The notes beneath the pieces were generated by a model. That model worked only from the letters and a program-made list of their open reading frames with translations. It did no database searches and was not told the origin of the DNA. The translations under genes were made by a program, and so were the position numbers. A stretch of DNA of 64,000 nt from Nemania diffusa (taxonomy: Eukaryota; Ascomycota; Sordariomycetes; Xylariales; Xylariaceae). Positions within the stretch are counted from its first letter, which is position 1, and each line of letters begins with the position of its first letter. The DNA is taken from the NCBI GenBank assembly GCA_038501195.1, contig JBBPUQ010000007.1:1403501-1467500 (forward strand), given 5' to 3'. Below, piece after piece: positions 11,901 to 28,120 of this stretch.

Positions 11901-14900
11901 TTATTAATTAAAAATAAAAAATATAAATTTTTTTAAATAATTAAATTTAATTTTTTATAATTTATATATAATTATAAAAAACTGTTTTTTTTTTATAAAT
12001 AAAACTAATAATATTTATAATATTATTATTAATTTAATAAACTATTTTATTAAATTATTATTAATATATTTTTAATATATTTTTAATTTTTTTAATAATA
12101 TTTTATATTATATATTATATTTTAAAAAAGTTTTAAAAAATTTATTAATACTAATTTAATATTTAATATTTAAATAATATAAAAAAAAATTATTTAAAAT
12201 TATTTTATTAAATATATTAAAATATTTATAATATTTTTTTAATATTAAATATAATATTATTTTTATTAATTTTTTTTTATTTTTTATAAATTTTTTATAT
12301 TTTTTTAAAAAAATTATTTAATTTAATTTATATAATAAAATTATATTATATAAAATAATATTTTTTTATTTTATTATTATATTAAATTTTATAATATTAA
12401 TAATATTAATTAAAATTAATTAATATTTATATTTTTTTATAATTAATATAAATTATATTAATTATATTTTATTTTTAATTTATAATTTTTATATTTTTTT
12501 ATTAAAAAAATATATAAATTTAAATTATTTTTATAAATTTTCTTTTATAATATATATTTTATATATTATATTTTTTATAATAAATAGTTTTTATTTATAT
12601 TAAAATTAATTTATAAAAAATATAAAATTATAATAAATAATTATAAAATAATTAAAAACTTTTGTTTTATATAGTTTTTATTTATTTTTTTTTATATATA
12701 TATTTATTAATATAAAAATAAATTTTTTTAAATTTAACTTTTATATTTTTTTTGTTTTGTTTTTTTTTTTAATATATTTAATTTATTTATTTGTTTTTTT
12801 TTTTTTTTAATTTATTACTTTTTATTAATAATTTATATTTTATTAATAATTAAAATTAATAATTAAATTTTTTATATTATTTATTAAAGTTTTAAAAATT
12901 TAATATTTTAATTTTTAATTATGAAAAAATAATACTTTTTTTTTTATTATTTATTAAAATATTATAATAATTTAAATATTTTTTTTTTAAAATAATATTA
13001 TATTTTATATTTATTATTATTAAAAATATAGTTAAAATTATTTTATTTTATATATAAAAATATATTTTTAAAATAATATTAATAATTTATATAGTTTTTT
13101 TATTATAATTTATTATTTAAAATAATATAAATTTTATAATTATTTCAAATTTTAAATATTTTAAAATTTTAATAATAATATTTAATTTAATTAATAAATA
13201 TATATTTATTTTATATTAATTAATATTTTTATTAATAAAATAAATTTATTATTTATTATTATATAAATTATAAAAAAAAAGTTTTTTTTTAATAATTTTT
13301 ATATAAAATTAAATAATATTTTTTTATATTTATTTATATTTAATATTAATATATAAATTTATTTAAAAAAAAAGTTTAATTATTTTAAATAATATTTTTT
13401 AGTTTTTTTTTAATATAATTTATATTTATTTAAAATTTATAATTTAAATAAATATAATATTAATATATATTATATTAAATTATTTAAAATTAAATTTATA
13501 AAAATATTTATTATTTTTATATTTTTAATTATAATATATAAAATATTATTTTTATAAAATTAAAACTTTTATTTAATTAATTAAAACTTTAATATAAATA
13601 TAATAATTATTTAAAATTATATTTTAAATTAAAATATTTAAATATTTTATATTATTATTTTAATTTAAATTTAATTTTATAAATTTCTTTTTTTTTTAAA
13701 ATTTAAAGTTTTTTTTTTATTATATTTTTTAAATAATAAAATTTTTATATTATTAATAATTATATATTTAAATATAATTATAAGAATTAATAAATATTAT
13801 TTATTTATTATATAGTTTTTTAATATATAATTTATTAATTTATTTTAATAATTTATTATATAAATTTTTATTAAAATTTATAAAATTAATTTAAACTATT
13901 TTAATTTATTTAATAAATTTTATATTAAATTATATAAATTTATTAAAATTTTATATTTTAAAGTTTTAATATTTAATTTATATTTTTTTTATATTTATAA
14001 AAATTATAATAATAAATAAATAAATAATTTAAAATTTTAATATTTATTTTTAAAATAAGTTTTTTTTTATAATTATTTATAATAAATATTATAATATTTT
14101 TAAAAAATTTATTTTTTAATAATATAAATTAATATTTAAATTAAATTTTAATTTTATTTTTTATTAATTTATTATTATTAAATATAAATAAATTAATTAT
14201 TTTTATTAAAAGTTTAATTATTTTTTTTATAATTATAAAAGTTTTATTAATAATTTTAAAATTAAAAATATTTTTATAATTTTATTTTTATTTTTAAATT
14301 ATATTAATAAAAATTAAATTAATAATAAAAATAATTAATATAAATTTTAATATTATAATTATTATAGCTATAATTTAATTTTAAAAAATTTTAATTTAAT
14401 TTTTTAAATTTATAATTTTTTTTTATAAATATTTATAACTTTATAAAATATAATATTTTTAAAAATAATTTTTTATTATTTAATTTTTTTTTTTAATTTA
14501 ATTATTTAAATATATAAAAAATAAATGTTTTATTTAAAAAAATTTATTATATTTTTAAGTTTTTTTTTAATTTTTTAAATAATATTTAATTATAAAATAT
14601 AATATTTAAATTTTTAATATATTATTTTTTTATAAATATTTATTATTATTTAAAATTATTTAAACATTATTAATTTATTATATTTAAATTATATTATTTT
14701 TTTATTTTTAATAAAAAAAATAAAAATTATTTAAAAAATTTTATTTTAAATAATTAAATATTTAATATTAATTATTATTTTTTTAATTATATTATTATAT
14801 ATAGTTTTATTAATAATTATATATTGTTATTATTTATTATATTTTTTAAAGCTTTTATAAATAAACTTGAATTTTTTATAAATATTAAAAATAAAAGATT

Positions 14901-15240
14901 TTTTATTATTAAAAATATTATAATAAAATTTATTATTATTATTTATAATATATTTTATAATATAAATATATTTTATATAATTTTTAAATAAACTTTAAAA
15001 ATTTTAAAATTATTAATATAATTTATTTTATTTATAATTTATTTATATTTATAAAGTAAATTTTATTTATTTATTGTTAATAAATTATATTTATTATTTA
15101 ATTAGTTTATAATTAATAATAAATATATTATTATTAAAAGTTAATTATATTATTTTAATATATTAAAATTAATTAATTTATTTAAAAGTTTTTAAAAATT
15201 TATTATTTTTTTAAATAATTACAATAAATTTTAATTTTAA

Positions 15241-15551
15241 AATAAATATAATATTAAAAATAAATTTAAAAATTAAATAATATTATATATTTAAAAAAAA
15301 AAACTAAAATTAAAAAAATTAAAATTTAAATTTAATTTTTTAATTAAATTAATATATTTATATAAATGTTTTTTTATTTATTATTTTTATTTTTTTATAT
15401 TTATTATTTTATTTAATTTTTAATAAAGTTATTATTTTAAATAAATAATAAAATTTATTTAATTATTTTAATTATTTATTAATTATATTATATAAATTAA
15501 TTATTTTTAAAATTTATTTATTTAAATATAAATATAATTTATAATAATTTT
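15241..15551. repeat. Element V, right terminal direct repeat
   Basis: 311 bp, the partner of 8682-8991. The match ends at ATAATAATTTT in both copies and the sequences then diverge sharply, as expected at an LTR edge. Confidence 0.75.
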
Positions 15552-17817
15552 TAAATAATAAAATATTTTATATGTAAATTTAATATATAAAAAATATTAA
15601 AAATTATAATAAAAATATTATTTAATTATTTATTATTTTTTATTATTATAATAATAATATTAAATAAAATTATTAAACTTTTATTAAATTTTAAAACAAC
15701 TTTTATAAATATATAAACTATTATTTTATTAATTAATTTAATTAATTTATTTTTATTTTATATTAAATTTTATATATTAAATATATTTAAATTTTTTTAA
15801 TTATTATTAATATTGTTTTTTTAATTATTATTTTTAATAAATTAACGTTTATTAATTATTTTTTATTAATTTTGTTTTATTTATTTTATTAATATATTTA
15901 TAAAATATAACAGTTTTTATTTTATATTTAAAATTATAATATTATAAATATATTAAAATATTTATAATATAGTTTTTTTATTAATTAGTTTTATAAATTT
16001 ATAATTTAAGTTTTTTTTAATTAAATTATATATTTTCTTTATTTATTTAAAATTATAATTAATTTTTAAAAAATTAAATTATTAATTTTAATAATAATAA
16101 AAAAACCAATATTAGTATTTTTATAAATATTAATATATTAAATTAAAATAATAATAAAAATAAAATAATTATTATAAATATTTTATTATTTTTAAAATAA
16201 TTTAATAATATATTTATATTATAAAAAAATGTTTTATTTTTATTAAAATTAAATATTTATTAATTAAAATTAAATTAAAAAACTTATTTAAATAATATTA
16301 TATTATATTATTTATTAATTTATATAATTAATTAATTTTTTAAATTATTATTTTTAAACTTTTATTATTATATTTATATTTATTAAGCTTAATATAAATT
16401 TAATAATAATTAAAACTAAAATAAGTTTTTAAAGTTAATTTTATATTAATATTATAATAATATATTATTTAAATAAAATATTAGTTTTTTAAAAGAAAAT
16501 ATAATAAAATATTAAATAAATTATAATATTAAAATATATAAAATTTTAATTATTAAAGTTAATAAAATATTATATAAATTAAATATTATTTATAAATTTA
16601 TAAAAGTTTATAATTGTTTTATTTATAATTTTAATTTAAATTATTATTATTTATTTATAAATTATTTATAAAAATAAAATCAAAAAAAAACATTTAATTA
16701 TATTAATTATTAAATACATTTATTAATATTTAATTATTTTAAAATATTAATAATAAATATTTTAATTTTATTAATAATATTTTATTTTATAATTTTAATT
16801 ATTTTAATATAAAATATAAATGTTTTTATTATTTTTTATTTTTATAATATAATTATATATATAAAATTATATAATAAAAGCTTTAATTTTAAATTTTAAA
16901 ATATATTAAAAATATATTTATAAATATATTTAATAAGAAAATTATTTTTAATTTTACTTTATAATAATAATTAAAAATATTATTTAACAAATATTATTTA
17001 TTAATTAAATATAATAATATTATTATTATAATAAATTTTATTTAAAATTTAATATTTAATAATAATTTTAATGTTTTATATAAATAAATTATTAATATTA
17101 ATATTATATTAAATAAATTTAAAATTATAAAATTTAATATAAAAGTAATTTTTTAAATAAAATAAAATAATAAAGTTTAATTTATTATTTATAAAATTAA
17201 AAAATTATATTATATTATATAAAAAGTTTAAATTTGAAATAAAATTTAATATATTAAAAATTATAAATTTTTTATATTTTATAAAAGTAATAATTTTATT
17301 ATTATATTTATATTTTTTATAAACTATTATATTTAATTTAATAAATTAATTAAAGTTTAATATTTAAATTTTTTAAATTTTTAATAATATAAAATTATTA
17401 AATAATTTAATAAAATATTATTAAATTTATAAAAACTTTTTAAAAAAATATAATTAATTTAAATGTTTTTATATAACTTAATAATATAATATTAATATTT
17501 TTTATTAAATAATATTTATATATTATTTAATATTTTATAATAATATAAAAAAATAAGTTTAAAATTAATTTATAAAAAGTTTATATATATTTTTAAATTT
17601 TTTATTTTATATTTATTAAACTTTATAATATTGTTTTTTTTATTAAATATAATTAATTTTTATAATATATTTTCAAAATTAAAAATTAATATTTAAAATT
17701 TATATAAAAAATAAAATTATAAAAAAAATAATTTAAATATAATTAATAATAAATTAAATTAAAAAGTTAAAATTTAATTTAATAATAAATAATTTAATTA
17801 TAAATATAATATTATAA
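15552..17817. other. A+T segment without an assigned element
   Basis: About 2.3 kb of A+T-converted DNA between elements V and W. It keeps slightly more G and C than its left neighbour, with rare CpG sites (for example ACGTTT at about 15845). I did not find a repeat partner in the window, and no frame is open for a useful length. Confidence 0.55.
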
Positions 17818-18060
17818 TATTAATATTTATAAAAAATAAAATTATTATTTTAATAATTTAATTATATATAAAAATTTAAATATAAAAAAAAAAAAAAAAA
17901 GTTTTAATTAATATAAAATAATAAAAATAAATAATATATAAATTATTTAAAATAGTAAATTTTAATAATAAATAAATTTTATAAAAAAAAAAAGTAAAAA
18001 AGTTATAATATATAATTAAAATAATTATATAATTAATATTAGTTATTATATTATAATTAT
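17818..18060. repeat. Element W, left terminal direct repeat
   Basis: About 243 bp. It shares with 35855-36089 the order ATTAATATTTATAAAAAATAA, a long A-run, then a block around 17905-17985 rich in AATAATAAA words, then TATAATATATAATTAA. The A-run differs in length. Confidence 0.65.
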
Positions 18061-20076
18061 TTTTTTTTTAAAAAAAAAAAACTTTAAATATAAATAATAA
18101 TTAAATTAAATATTTTTTAATAAAAAAAAATTATTTTAATTATTTATTTATAACTTTTATTTTAAATTTTTTATTTATTATATTATTTTATAAATTTTAT
18201 TATATTAAATTATTAAATATTAATTTATTAAAATTTATTTTATATAAATTTAATTTTATATATATATTTTTTTATATAATTATTTAATATTATTTTTAAT
18301 AATTTTATAAATTTATTTTTTATTTTTATTTTTAATTATTTTTTTAAATATATTAAAACTTTTATTTTATTTAAATAATTTTAATAAAATTAATATAAAA
18401 ATAATATATTATTTTTAAATTTTTCTTTAAATATTATTTAATATAAATATTTTAGTTTTATTATATAATTTAATATTAAAGTTTTTTATAATATTATTAT
18501 AAAATATAAATTTTTTTAATAATAAATTTTTTTTTTTTAATTTAATAAATTTTTTTATAAACTTTTTTAATTTTTATTTAAATAAAAAATTATTAAAATA
18601 GTTTTATTATTTATTTATATAATATTAATTAATTATTTTTTAAAAGTTTAAAATATTTAATATATAAATATTTTTTTTATATATTAAAATTTTAAAAAAT
18701 TATTAAATTATTAAAAAAATTAATTTATAAAAAAATTAATTTATAATTTATAATTTTTATTTTTTTAAAATAAATATATTATTATTTAAATTAAAATTTA
18801 ATTGTTTTATTTTTTATTTATTTTATATATTATTTTTTTTAAAATTTTTTATATATTAATTTTTATAATAATAATAAAATTTATTATAATTTAAATGTTT
18901 TTTTATTTTTATTTTTAAATATATTATTTATATATAATTATTTTTTTTTAATTTTTTAATAATAATATAATATTTTTAATTAAAATAAAAAAATATTAAA
19001 AAATTATTTAATTAATTTATATAATATAAATATTTAAATATAATTTATAATAAAAATTTAATTTAATTAATTAATTTAATTTATTTATATAAATTAAAAA
19101 AAATTAAAACTTTTTATTTATTATTAAAGTTATAAATATTTTAAATATTTAAAAAAAAAATTTTATAATATATTTTAATAACTTTTTTCATTATAGTTTT
19201 TATTATAGTTTTTATTATATAAAATTTTATTTATATTTTTTTATTTAATTAATTTATTATTATTAATATATTATTATATTTTTTATAATTTTTTAATATT
19301 TATTTAAAATTTATAATTAAATATTATTATATATAATTTAATATTAAAAACAATTATAGCTTTATTAAAGTTTTATTTTTTAATATTTTAATAAATTAAT
19401 ATTTTAAATAATTTAATATATAAATTTAATAATTTTTAAATAATTTAAATTATTAATATTATTTATATATTAATTGTTTTGCTTTTTTTATATTTATATA
19501 AATTAAAATTATATAATTATAAAAATTTAATTTTTTATTTAATATTTTTTATTAATATATTTTTATAAAAAAATTAATATTGTTTTATATAATAATTTAA
19601 TTAATTAATTAATATTTTATTTGTTTTTTATATTATTTTTTAAATTATTTTAAATTATAATAATAATAAAATTTATATTAATTATTATTTATTTTAAATA
19701 TTAATATAATTAAATATTATTATATATTTTTTTTATTTTTTTAAATTATTAAGTTGTTTTATTTTTAAAATATAATATTTATAACAATGTTTTTTTTTTA
19801 ATTAATAAATAATTATAAAATTATATTTAAAAAAAAAAATTATTTTTAATTTAAATATTTTAATATTTTATAATTTATAATAATTATTTATTAATTTAAA
19901 CTTTTACTTTTTTAAAATTAATATTATTATTAATAGTTTTTTATTATAAATATTATAATTTAATTTTATATTATTTTAAATTTTAAAATAATAAATTATT
20001 AAATATTAATTTTTTTTTAATAAAATTAAAATAATATTTTTATAATTATTTTATTAAAAATATTTATTTTTAGTTT

Positions 20077-20380
20077 TATTAAATTAATAATTTAATAAAT
20101 TTTATATATATATATTAAATATATATAATTAAAACTTATATTAAAACTTTTATTAATTTATTAAATAAATAAAAAATATAAAAATTTATTAAACTTTATA
20201 AAACTTATATGTTTTATTTATATATATATATAAATAATTTATATATAACTTTTTTAATTATATTTTTTTTTATAAAATATATATAAATTAATATAAAACT
20301 TTAAAATTTAATAATAAACTTTAAACTTTATAAATTATTTTAACTTTTTATATATATATATATATAAAGTTTTATTAATA
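20077..20380 (+). repeat. Family-1 copy 2, 5' LTR
   Basis: 304 bp, starting TATTAAATTAATAATTT and ending TTTTATTAATA. It is followed by the TTAATTAATAATTATAAAAT internal start shared with copies 1 and 4. Confidence 0.87.
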
Positions 20381-23300
20381 TTAATTAATAATTATAAAAT
20401 ATAATTATAAATTAATAAAATAAAAAAGCAAAAACTAGTTATTATTAAAAATAACTTTTATATTATATTTTTTTTTATTTATATAAAAAATAAATTATTA
20501 TTTTTATTAATTAATTAAAAATGCATTAAATTAATTATTAAATAAACAAAATTTAACTATTATAAAATTTAAGTTTTTTTTATATTAATTTAATTAACTT
20601 TTATATAAAAATAAACAAAATTAAAACTTATTTTATATATTTAACTTTTTAATTATTTTTTTTATTTTATAACTTTTATTTTTTTACTTTTTATATTAAT
20701 ATTAATATTAATAATAATAATAGCAATAATAATAATAAATATAATAATTAAATAAATTTAAAAGAATAATTTAATAGCTTTATATAATAAAAATAACTTT
20801 ATATATAAAAATATAATTAAAAGTAGTAATATTTAAATAAAAATTAAAAAGAAAAAAACAAATTTAAAATATTAAAATATAATTATTAATTTTAATATTT
20901 TTTTAAAACTTATATAATTAATAATATATTTTATATAATATTTATATAATTATATATAATTAAAAGTTAAAAATAAACAATTTATATAAATATTTATAAT
21001 AAATTTTAATAAATTAATAAAATTTATATTTATAAATAATAATTATATATTTAAATAAAGATTTAATATTATATTTAAATATAATTTAAATATTTCATTA
21101 TATAATATAATATAAAATAATTAATTTATTTATATTTTTAAAAAATATAAAAATAATAATAATAATGAATTAAATAATAATATATTTATATAAATAATAT
21201 TAGTTTTAATATTTATATTAATAAATATATTAAATATTTATATTATATAAACAAAATTTTTAATATTATAACTAGTTATATTAAAATTAATAATATTAAT
21301 AAATATTTTAATATTTAATATAAATAATTAAATATTTATTTTTAAAGTTTTAATTATATATATTATACTTTTATTTATAAATAAAAATTAATTATATAAA
21401 CTTTTTTTTATTTAAATTATTTATAATAATATAATTACAATAATTTAATTTATTATATTTATTAAAATATAACAAGTTAATTAAAGTATAATAATAAATT
21501 ATATAATATATTATATAATAAAGTTTAAATTTTTATTTTTATATATTGTTAATTTAAAATTATTAAAAAATAATATTATATAGTTTTTTTATTTATATTA
21601 AAAAAAAAACTAAATAGTAATATTTTAATTATAATTAATAAGTTTTAATTTATATAATATATTTTAAAATTTAATTATTATAAAAGAATATTATTTTATA
21701 TAATAATTATATAAATATATTTTAATATATTTAAGTTAAAACTTGTTTTAATTAATTAAACATTTAAATATAAAACTTTATTTTTTAATTTATAAATAAT
21801 ATTATAAATGTTTTTTAATTAAAAGAAAATTATTATTATATAAAAAATGTTTATTTTATTAATAAATAATATAATATTAAATATTTAAAATAATTATATA
21901 ATTATAATTTTAAAAAAAAATTATATTAAACACTATAGCAATTATATAATAAAAATAATAAAAGTAATAAAAAATGTTTTATTTATAAAAAGTTTAATTG
22001 TTAATTTATTAAATATAGCTATTAAAAAAAATTTAAAATAAAAAAGTAATATTTTATTATATATAATATTTTAAAATATAAAATTTTATTATATAAAAAA
22101 TATAATATATTTATATTAAATTATAAAAATAATAAAAAGTTTTTATATAATAATAAATTTAATAAAAATTTAAATTTTAAAATTAAAAATAAAATAGTTT
22201 AATTTTTAATAAATTTAATATATTTTTATTATATAATAAAAAAAAACATATATATTTAAAATTATATATTAATATTAAATAATTTTAATTTAAATAATTA
22301 ATATAATATAAAATATTAATATAGCTAAAGTTTTAATTATTAAAAAAACTTTTTTATATAAATATATTAAATTTAAAATAATATAATAATTTAATTTAAT
22401 AATATTAAAAGTTTTAAATTTATAAAAATTATAATAATTTTAATATTAATTAAATTAATTAAATTTTATATTTTAAATATATTAATTTTATTTTTATTAT
22501 TATTATAAAATATTAATTAATTATATAATAAAATAATATTATAATATTAATTATATAAAAATAAAAATATTTATTTTTTAAAATTAATTAATTAAAAGTT
22601 ATAAATAATTTTATAAAATAAAAGCTTTAAAATTTATATTGTTGATTTAAATATTTTTATAAAAAAAAACATATAAAATTATTATAAAAAATTAAATATA
22701 ATAATATTAATATTTTAATATTTTAAAAAATTAAAACATTTTATTATTATTATTAATTATAAAATTATAATTAATATTATATAAATTAATAAATAATTAA
22801 TTTTATATATAATTAATATAAATAGTTTATTTTAAATAATTAAATTTTTAAAAACTTTAAATATATATAATATTTAAAATATATTATATTAATATTAAAG
22901 TTTAATATATTAAAAACTATTTAATTAAATTATATATAATTTAAATATAAATTTTTTATTTAAAAAGTTTTACAATAATATATAATTAATTAAAACTTTA
23001 TATAAAAAAATATTTATTAAAATATATTAAACTATTAAAAATATTAAATAAATATATATATTATTTTATTATATAATTAATATTTTAAATAAAAAAATAA
23101 AGTATTATATAAATAAAAAAATAATATTATAAATAATTATGAAAGTTTTAAATAATATAATTAAATTAAATAGTTATATATTTATTTTATTAATTTTTAA
23201 AGTTTATTTTAAAATTAATAATAATTTATTTATTTAATTAAAAATTGTTTAAAAAATAAAAGTTATATAAAAAACTATAAAAATATTAAAAGATATTTAT

Positions 23301-25179
23301 ATAAAAGTTAATATTAATTAAGTTATATAAATTAAAAATAAATTAATATTATAATATAAAATATTTTTTTTATATTTTTAAAATAAAATTATAATATAAA
23401 AAAATATAAAAATTAAATAAAACTATATAATATTTTTATAATTAATATAATAAATAAATTAATTAAATTTTATTTTATATAAATTAAATTATATTATTAA
23501 TAAAAAAATATATTTAATTTATTATATAAAAAGAAAAATTTTTTATATAATTTTTTTTTAAATTATTAAATAATTATAACTTTAATATAAAAATAAATTA
23601 AAAAAATTATATATATTAATTAATAATTAATAATTTATATTAAATAAAATTAATAATAATATTTTAATTATATAATTAAAATAAACTAATATAATTAATA
23701 TAAATATATTAATAATTTAAAATATATTATAGTTTATATAATATAATTTAAATTAATAAAATTAAATATAAATTTTTTAAATTAAATTTATATAAAAACT
23801 TAAAAATAAAATAATTAAATTATATAAAAAATTTAAATTAATTATATAAAATTATAAAAATAATAATAAAATTTAAATTTTTATATAAATATTATTAATT
23901 TAATATATAAATTAATAATTTATTATAATTTTAAACTTATTATTAATTTAAAACTATAATATATATATAAAATTATAAAACATTTTTTAAATATATAAAT
24001 AATTATATAATAAATTAAATTAAAAAAATTAAAAAATAAATATTTAATAAATATTATATAAATTAATTCAATTTAAATTATATTAATATAAAATTTATTA
24101 TAAGTATTATTATTAAAAATTAATTATAAAAATATTTATATATAATATATATTTATTATATATTAAAAAAAAACTAAATAAATCTATAACTATTAAATTT
24201 TAAATAAATGATATTTTTAATATTATATTTAAAAAAATTTTATATAAAAAAAAAACTAAATTATTATTTTATATAAAATTAAAAAAAAAATTAAAATTAA
24301 AATAAATAAATAAAATTATTTTTTTATGTAATAAAAAAAAATTAAAAAATTATATATTATTAACTTTTATATAAAAAATTATTTTTAATAATATATTATT
24401 TAATAAATTTAAAATATATATATTATATTAATATATTAATTAAAAATATTATATAATTTATTAATTATTATATAAATTTAAAAATTATTAAAAAACAATA
24501 TTAAAATATTAAATATATAAATATAATAATAAATTAATAATATATAATAAAAACTATATTATATATTTTTAAATTTTAATTATATAAAAATTTTTATTTA
24601 TATTAATAAAATATTTATAAATAATAAAAATTTAAATTTTAAAATTAAATTTATAATTATATTAATTAATAAAAATTATATAAAATTATTATTATAATTA
24701 AAAATAATATTATTTATAAAAATTTAATTAAATATAAATAAATTAAATATAATATATTTATAAATAAATTATATAATATAATTAATAAATTTAATTATAT
24801 TATTATATTTAATTTAATTTTTTAAAAAAATTATTTATATAATAAAATTATATATTATATTATTAATTATATATATAAATTTTAAATTTTTATATAAATA
24901 TTTAATTAATTTAAAAATTATATAAAAAAACAATTTATAATTAATATTATATTATTTTAAAAAATATATAAAAATTATAAAATTATAAAAATATAATAAA
25001 TTAATAATAAAAATAAATTAATAAATATTTATTTAAAAAAAATATTTAATTAAATATTAAAAAAATTAATTAATTTAAAAAAATTAATTATATAAATAAA
25101 AATATATATAAATTAATTAAATAATAAAGAAATTAATTAATATTAAAATTAAAATTAATATATAAAAAAAAAGTTTTAA

Positions 25180-25429
25180 TATTAAATTAATAATTTTATA
25201 ACAATTATATATATATATTAAATATATATAATTAAAATTTAAATTAAAAGTTTTATTAAATAATTAAATAAATAAAAAATATAAAAATTTATTAAAATTT
25301 ATTAAATTTATAAATTTTATATATAATTTTTTTAATTATATTTTTTTTTATAAAATATATATAAATTAATATAAAATTTTAAAAATTATTTTAAATTAAT
25401 ATATATATATATATAATATTTTATTAATA
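25180..25429 (+). repeat. Family-1 copy 2, 3' LTR with internal deletion
   Basis: 250 bp against about 308 in full LTRs. The middle TA run and the AATAATTTATAT stretch beside it are shortened, and the segment before the second TA run is also reduced. The start and the TTTTATTAATA end are intact. Confidence 0.82.
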
Positions 25430-27935
25430 ATTATAATAAATAAATTATAATTATAATAATTTAAAATAAAAAATATATTTAAATTTTTATTTAAAAATTT
25501 AAAAGTTCTATTATATTAAAATATTTATATAAAAAAAAGTTTTTTTTTTATTAAATAATTTAATATTTTAATTGTTTTATTATAATTAATTATAAATTTT
25601 TAATAAATATTATAAAACTTTTTAAAAAATTATATATTTTTAATATTAATAATTAAATTTTAGTTATATATTATTTTAATTTTATTAAAATTTATTTATA
25701 TTTTATTTATATTTTTAATATATTTTAAAATTTTAATTTTAATTATATAAAACTTTAATTTTTTTAAATTAATTTATAAATTAATATTTTTTAAATATTA
25801 AAATATTTTTTTATATATTTTTTATATTTTATTAAATTATTAAAATAAATAAAAATATTATTTATATAAATATTATAAAAATTATTTATATATTTTTAAA
25901 ATATAAAAAATTTATTATTAAATTTAAAAAATAATATTTTATATTAAAATTTATAAAAATTTTTATTTTAAAATTTTAAACAATATTATTTAAATTGATA
26001 ATAATAAATAATAATTTTTTTTAATAAAAGCATTAAATTTTTAATAATTAATATAAAATTATAATTTATTATATAATTTATTTATAAATAAAATAAAAAA
26101 AAACAAATAAAATATTATTTAATTTAATAAAAGTTTTTTATAAATTATTTATTAAATATTTTTTTATAATTTTTAATTTATTTATAAATAATAAAAAAAT
26201 AAAATATTAATATTTATTTTATAAAATATTTAAAATATATTATAATATTTATTAAAAATTATTTTTAAAACTTTTTATTATAATTTATTATTTTTTTTAT
26301 AAAAGATTTTTAATTTTTTTATTAATAATAATTTTTTTAATTTTATATATATTAATATTATAAATATTTTTAATTAATTTATTTTATTTTATAAAAAATT
26401 AAAATATTATAATATTTATATTAATTATATTAATATTTAATTATTTTTTATATTATTAAATTTTATATTTTTTATATATAATATAAATTTTAAATATAAA
26501 TTTTTTATTTTTTAAATATATTAAAGTTTATTTTTTTAATTAATTTTTTTATATATATAAAATAATTTTTTTTAATAATATAATTTATTTTTTTTAAATT
26601 TATTTTTTTAAAATTTATTTATTTTAATATTTATATAAAAGTTTTAAATTTTATATTATTAATTTTATTTATTTTTTTTTAAATTTATATTTCTTTATAT
26701 TATATTTTAATTATAATTTAAATATTATAATTATAAATTATTTTAATTTATATTAATAAAATATTTAATATTATAATTAATTAATAAAATAAATAAAAAT
26801 AAAAGTTAATTTTTTTAATAATTAAAAAAAAAATTATATTTTTAAAATATATATATTTTTTATTTTTATAATAATTTTAAAACTTTAATTAATTATTTAT
26901 TTATTTTATTTATTATATTTTATTATATTTTAATATATAAATTAAATTAAAAATAAATTTAAATATTTTATAATTTATTTAATAAAAATAATATTTATAT
27001 ATATATATATATTTATTATTATATTTTTAAAAATATTTTTAATAATTAATAATAATTTATTATTATTTATAATATAAATATATAAAAAAGCTTTTTTTTT
27101 AAATATTTATTTATAATATTTAATTTATTATTAAACTTTAAAAATATTTTTTTAAAAAAAAAAGTTATTTTTTTTTAAATTAATTTTTTTTTTATATAAT
27201 ATTATATTTAAATATATTATTTTTTTTAATTTTTTATTTATTTAAATTATTAAAAAAATATATTAATTAATAATAATTTTAAAATAAACTTTTTTATTAA
27301 TATTTAATTTATTTATAATTAAAATAATTTTTTTTATTAATAATTTATATATATTTATATTTTTTTTATATTTTTATTTAAAATATAAATTATTTATTTA
27401 AATAATTATTATTATAAAATTTTTTATTTATATTTATAATTAAAATTTTATTTTAAAATATAATTATTATTTTTTTATTATTATATAAAATATAATATTT
27501 TTTATTTTTTATATTAAAAATATATATAATTTATATATAATATTAAATATAAAATTTAAATATTTTATTTAATTTTAAAAAATTAAATATAATATTAATA
27601 ATAATATAAATATTATAATAATTTTTAAAGTGATTTTTTTATTAATTTTTTATTAATTTAATTTTATTTATAAAATAAATAATATTATTTTTAAATTTAA
27701 TAAATTTATTAAAAAATTATTTAATAAAATTATTTTTTATATATAAAATTTTAAATGTTATTTTAAATTTATTTAAAATATTAATATTATAATAATATTT
27801 ATATAAATATATAAATAATATATATAATAAAATTAAAACTTTAAAATATATATTATTTAAATAAAGTTATAAATATTTAATATTTTTTTAAATAAAATTT
27901 AATATTTATTATTTTAATAATATTATTAATAAATT

Positions 27936-28120
27936 AATTATTATAAAATAAAAAAAACTATAAATTAAATATAATATAAAAAATAATATATAGTTAATAA
28001 TATATATTATATAAAACTAAAGTTTAAAATTTTTTTTTTTTTTTTTTAAAATATATATAAAATAAATATATATAAATATATTAATATTTTTTTAAATTTT
28101 AACTTTTAAATTTTAATACT
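27936..28120. repeat. Element Z, left terminal direct repeat
   Basis: 185 bp aligned with 34801-34985. Shared landmarks are TATAAATTAAATATAATATAA, AATATATAGTTAATA, then the ATATATAAAATAAATATATA block and AACTTTTAAATTTTAATA. A homopolymer of mixed A and T lies mid-repeat (here mainly T, 28030-28047). Confidence 0.72.

Larger units (their letters stand above)
8682..15551. mobile_element. Element V: probable LTR retrotransposon, RIP-destroyed
   Basis: A direct repeat of about 310 bp bounds 6,870 bp, a normal size for an LTR element. The interior is T-rich on the plus strand. If A stands for original purine and T for pyrimidine, the coding strand may be minus. Part of the interior (about 11480-11820) resembles part of element X (39140-39450) in the same orientation, so the two are likely related families. 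No target duplication was found and the outer ends are uncertain by tens of bases. No protein can be read. Confidence 0.6.
20077..25429 (+). mobile_element. Family-1 LTR retrotransposon, copy 2 (RIP-destroyed, deleted)
   Basis: 5,353 bp with both LTRs in plus orientation. The first internal bases after the 5' LTR match copies 1 and 4, and the A-run before the 3' LTR is present (about 25164-25172). It keeps many AAGTTT, AAACTT and some GC dinucleotides, so it is less converted than copy 1. Compared with copy 4 it lacks about 165 bp near 21623-21633, and its 3' LTR is about 55 bp short. The flanking 5-mers (AGTTT at 20072-20076, ATTAT at 25430-25434) do not match, unlike those of copies 1, 3 and 4. 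Confidence 0.87.
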
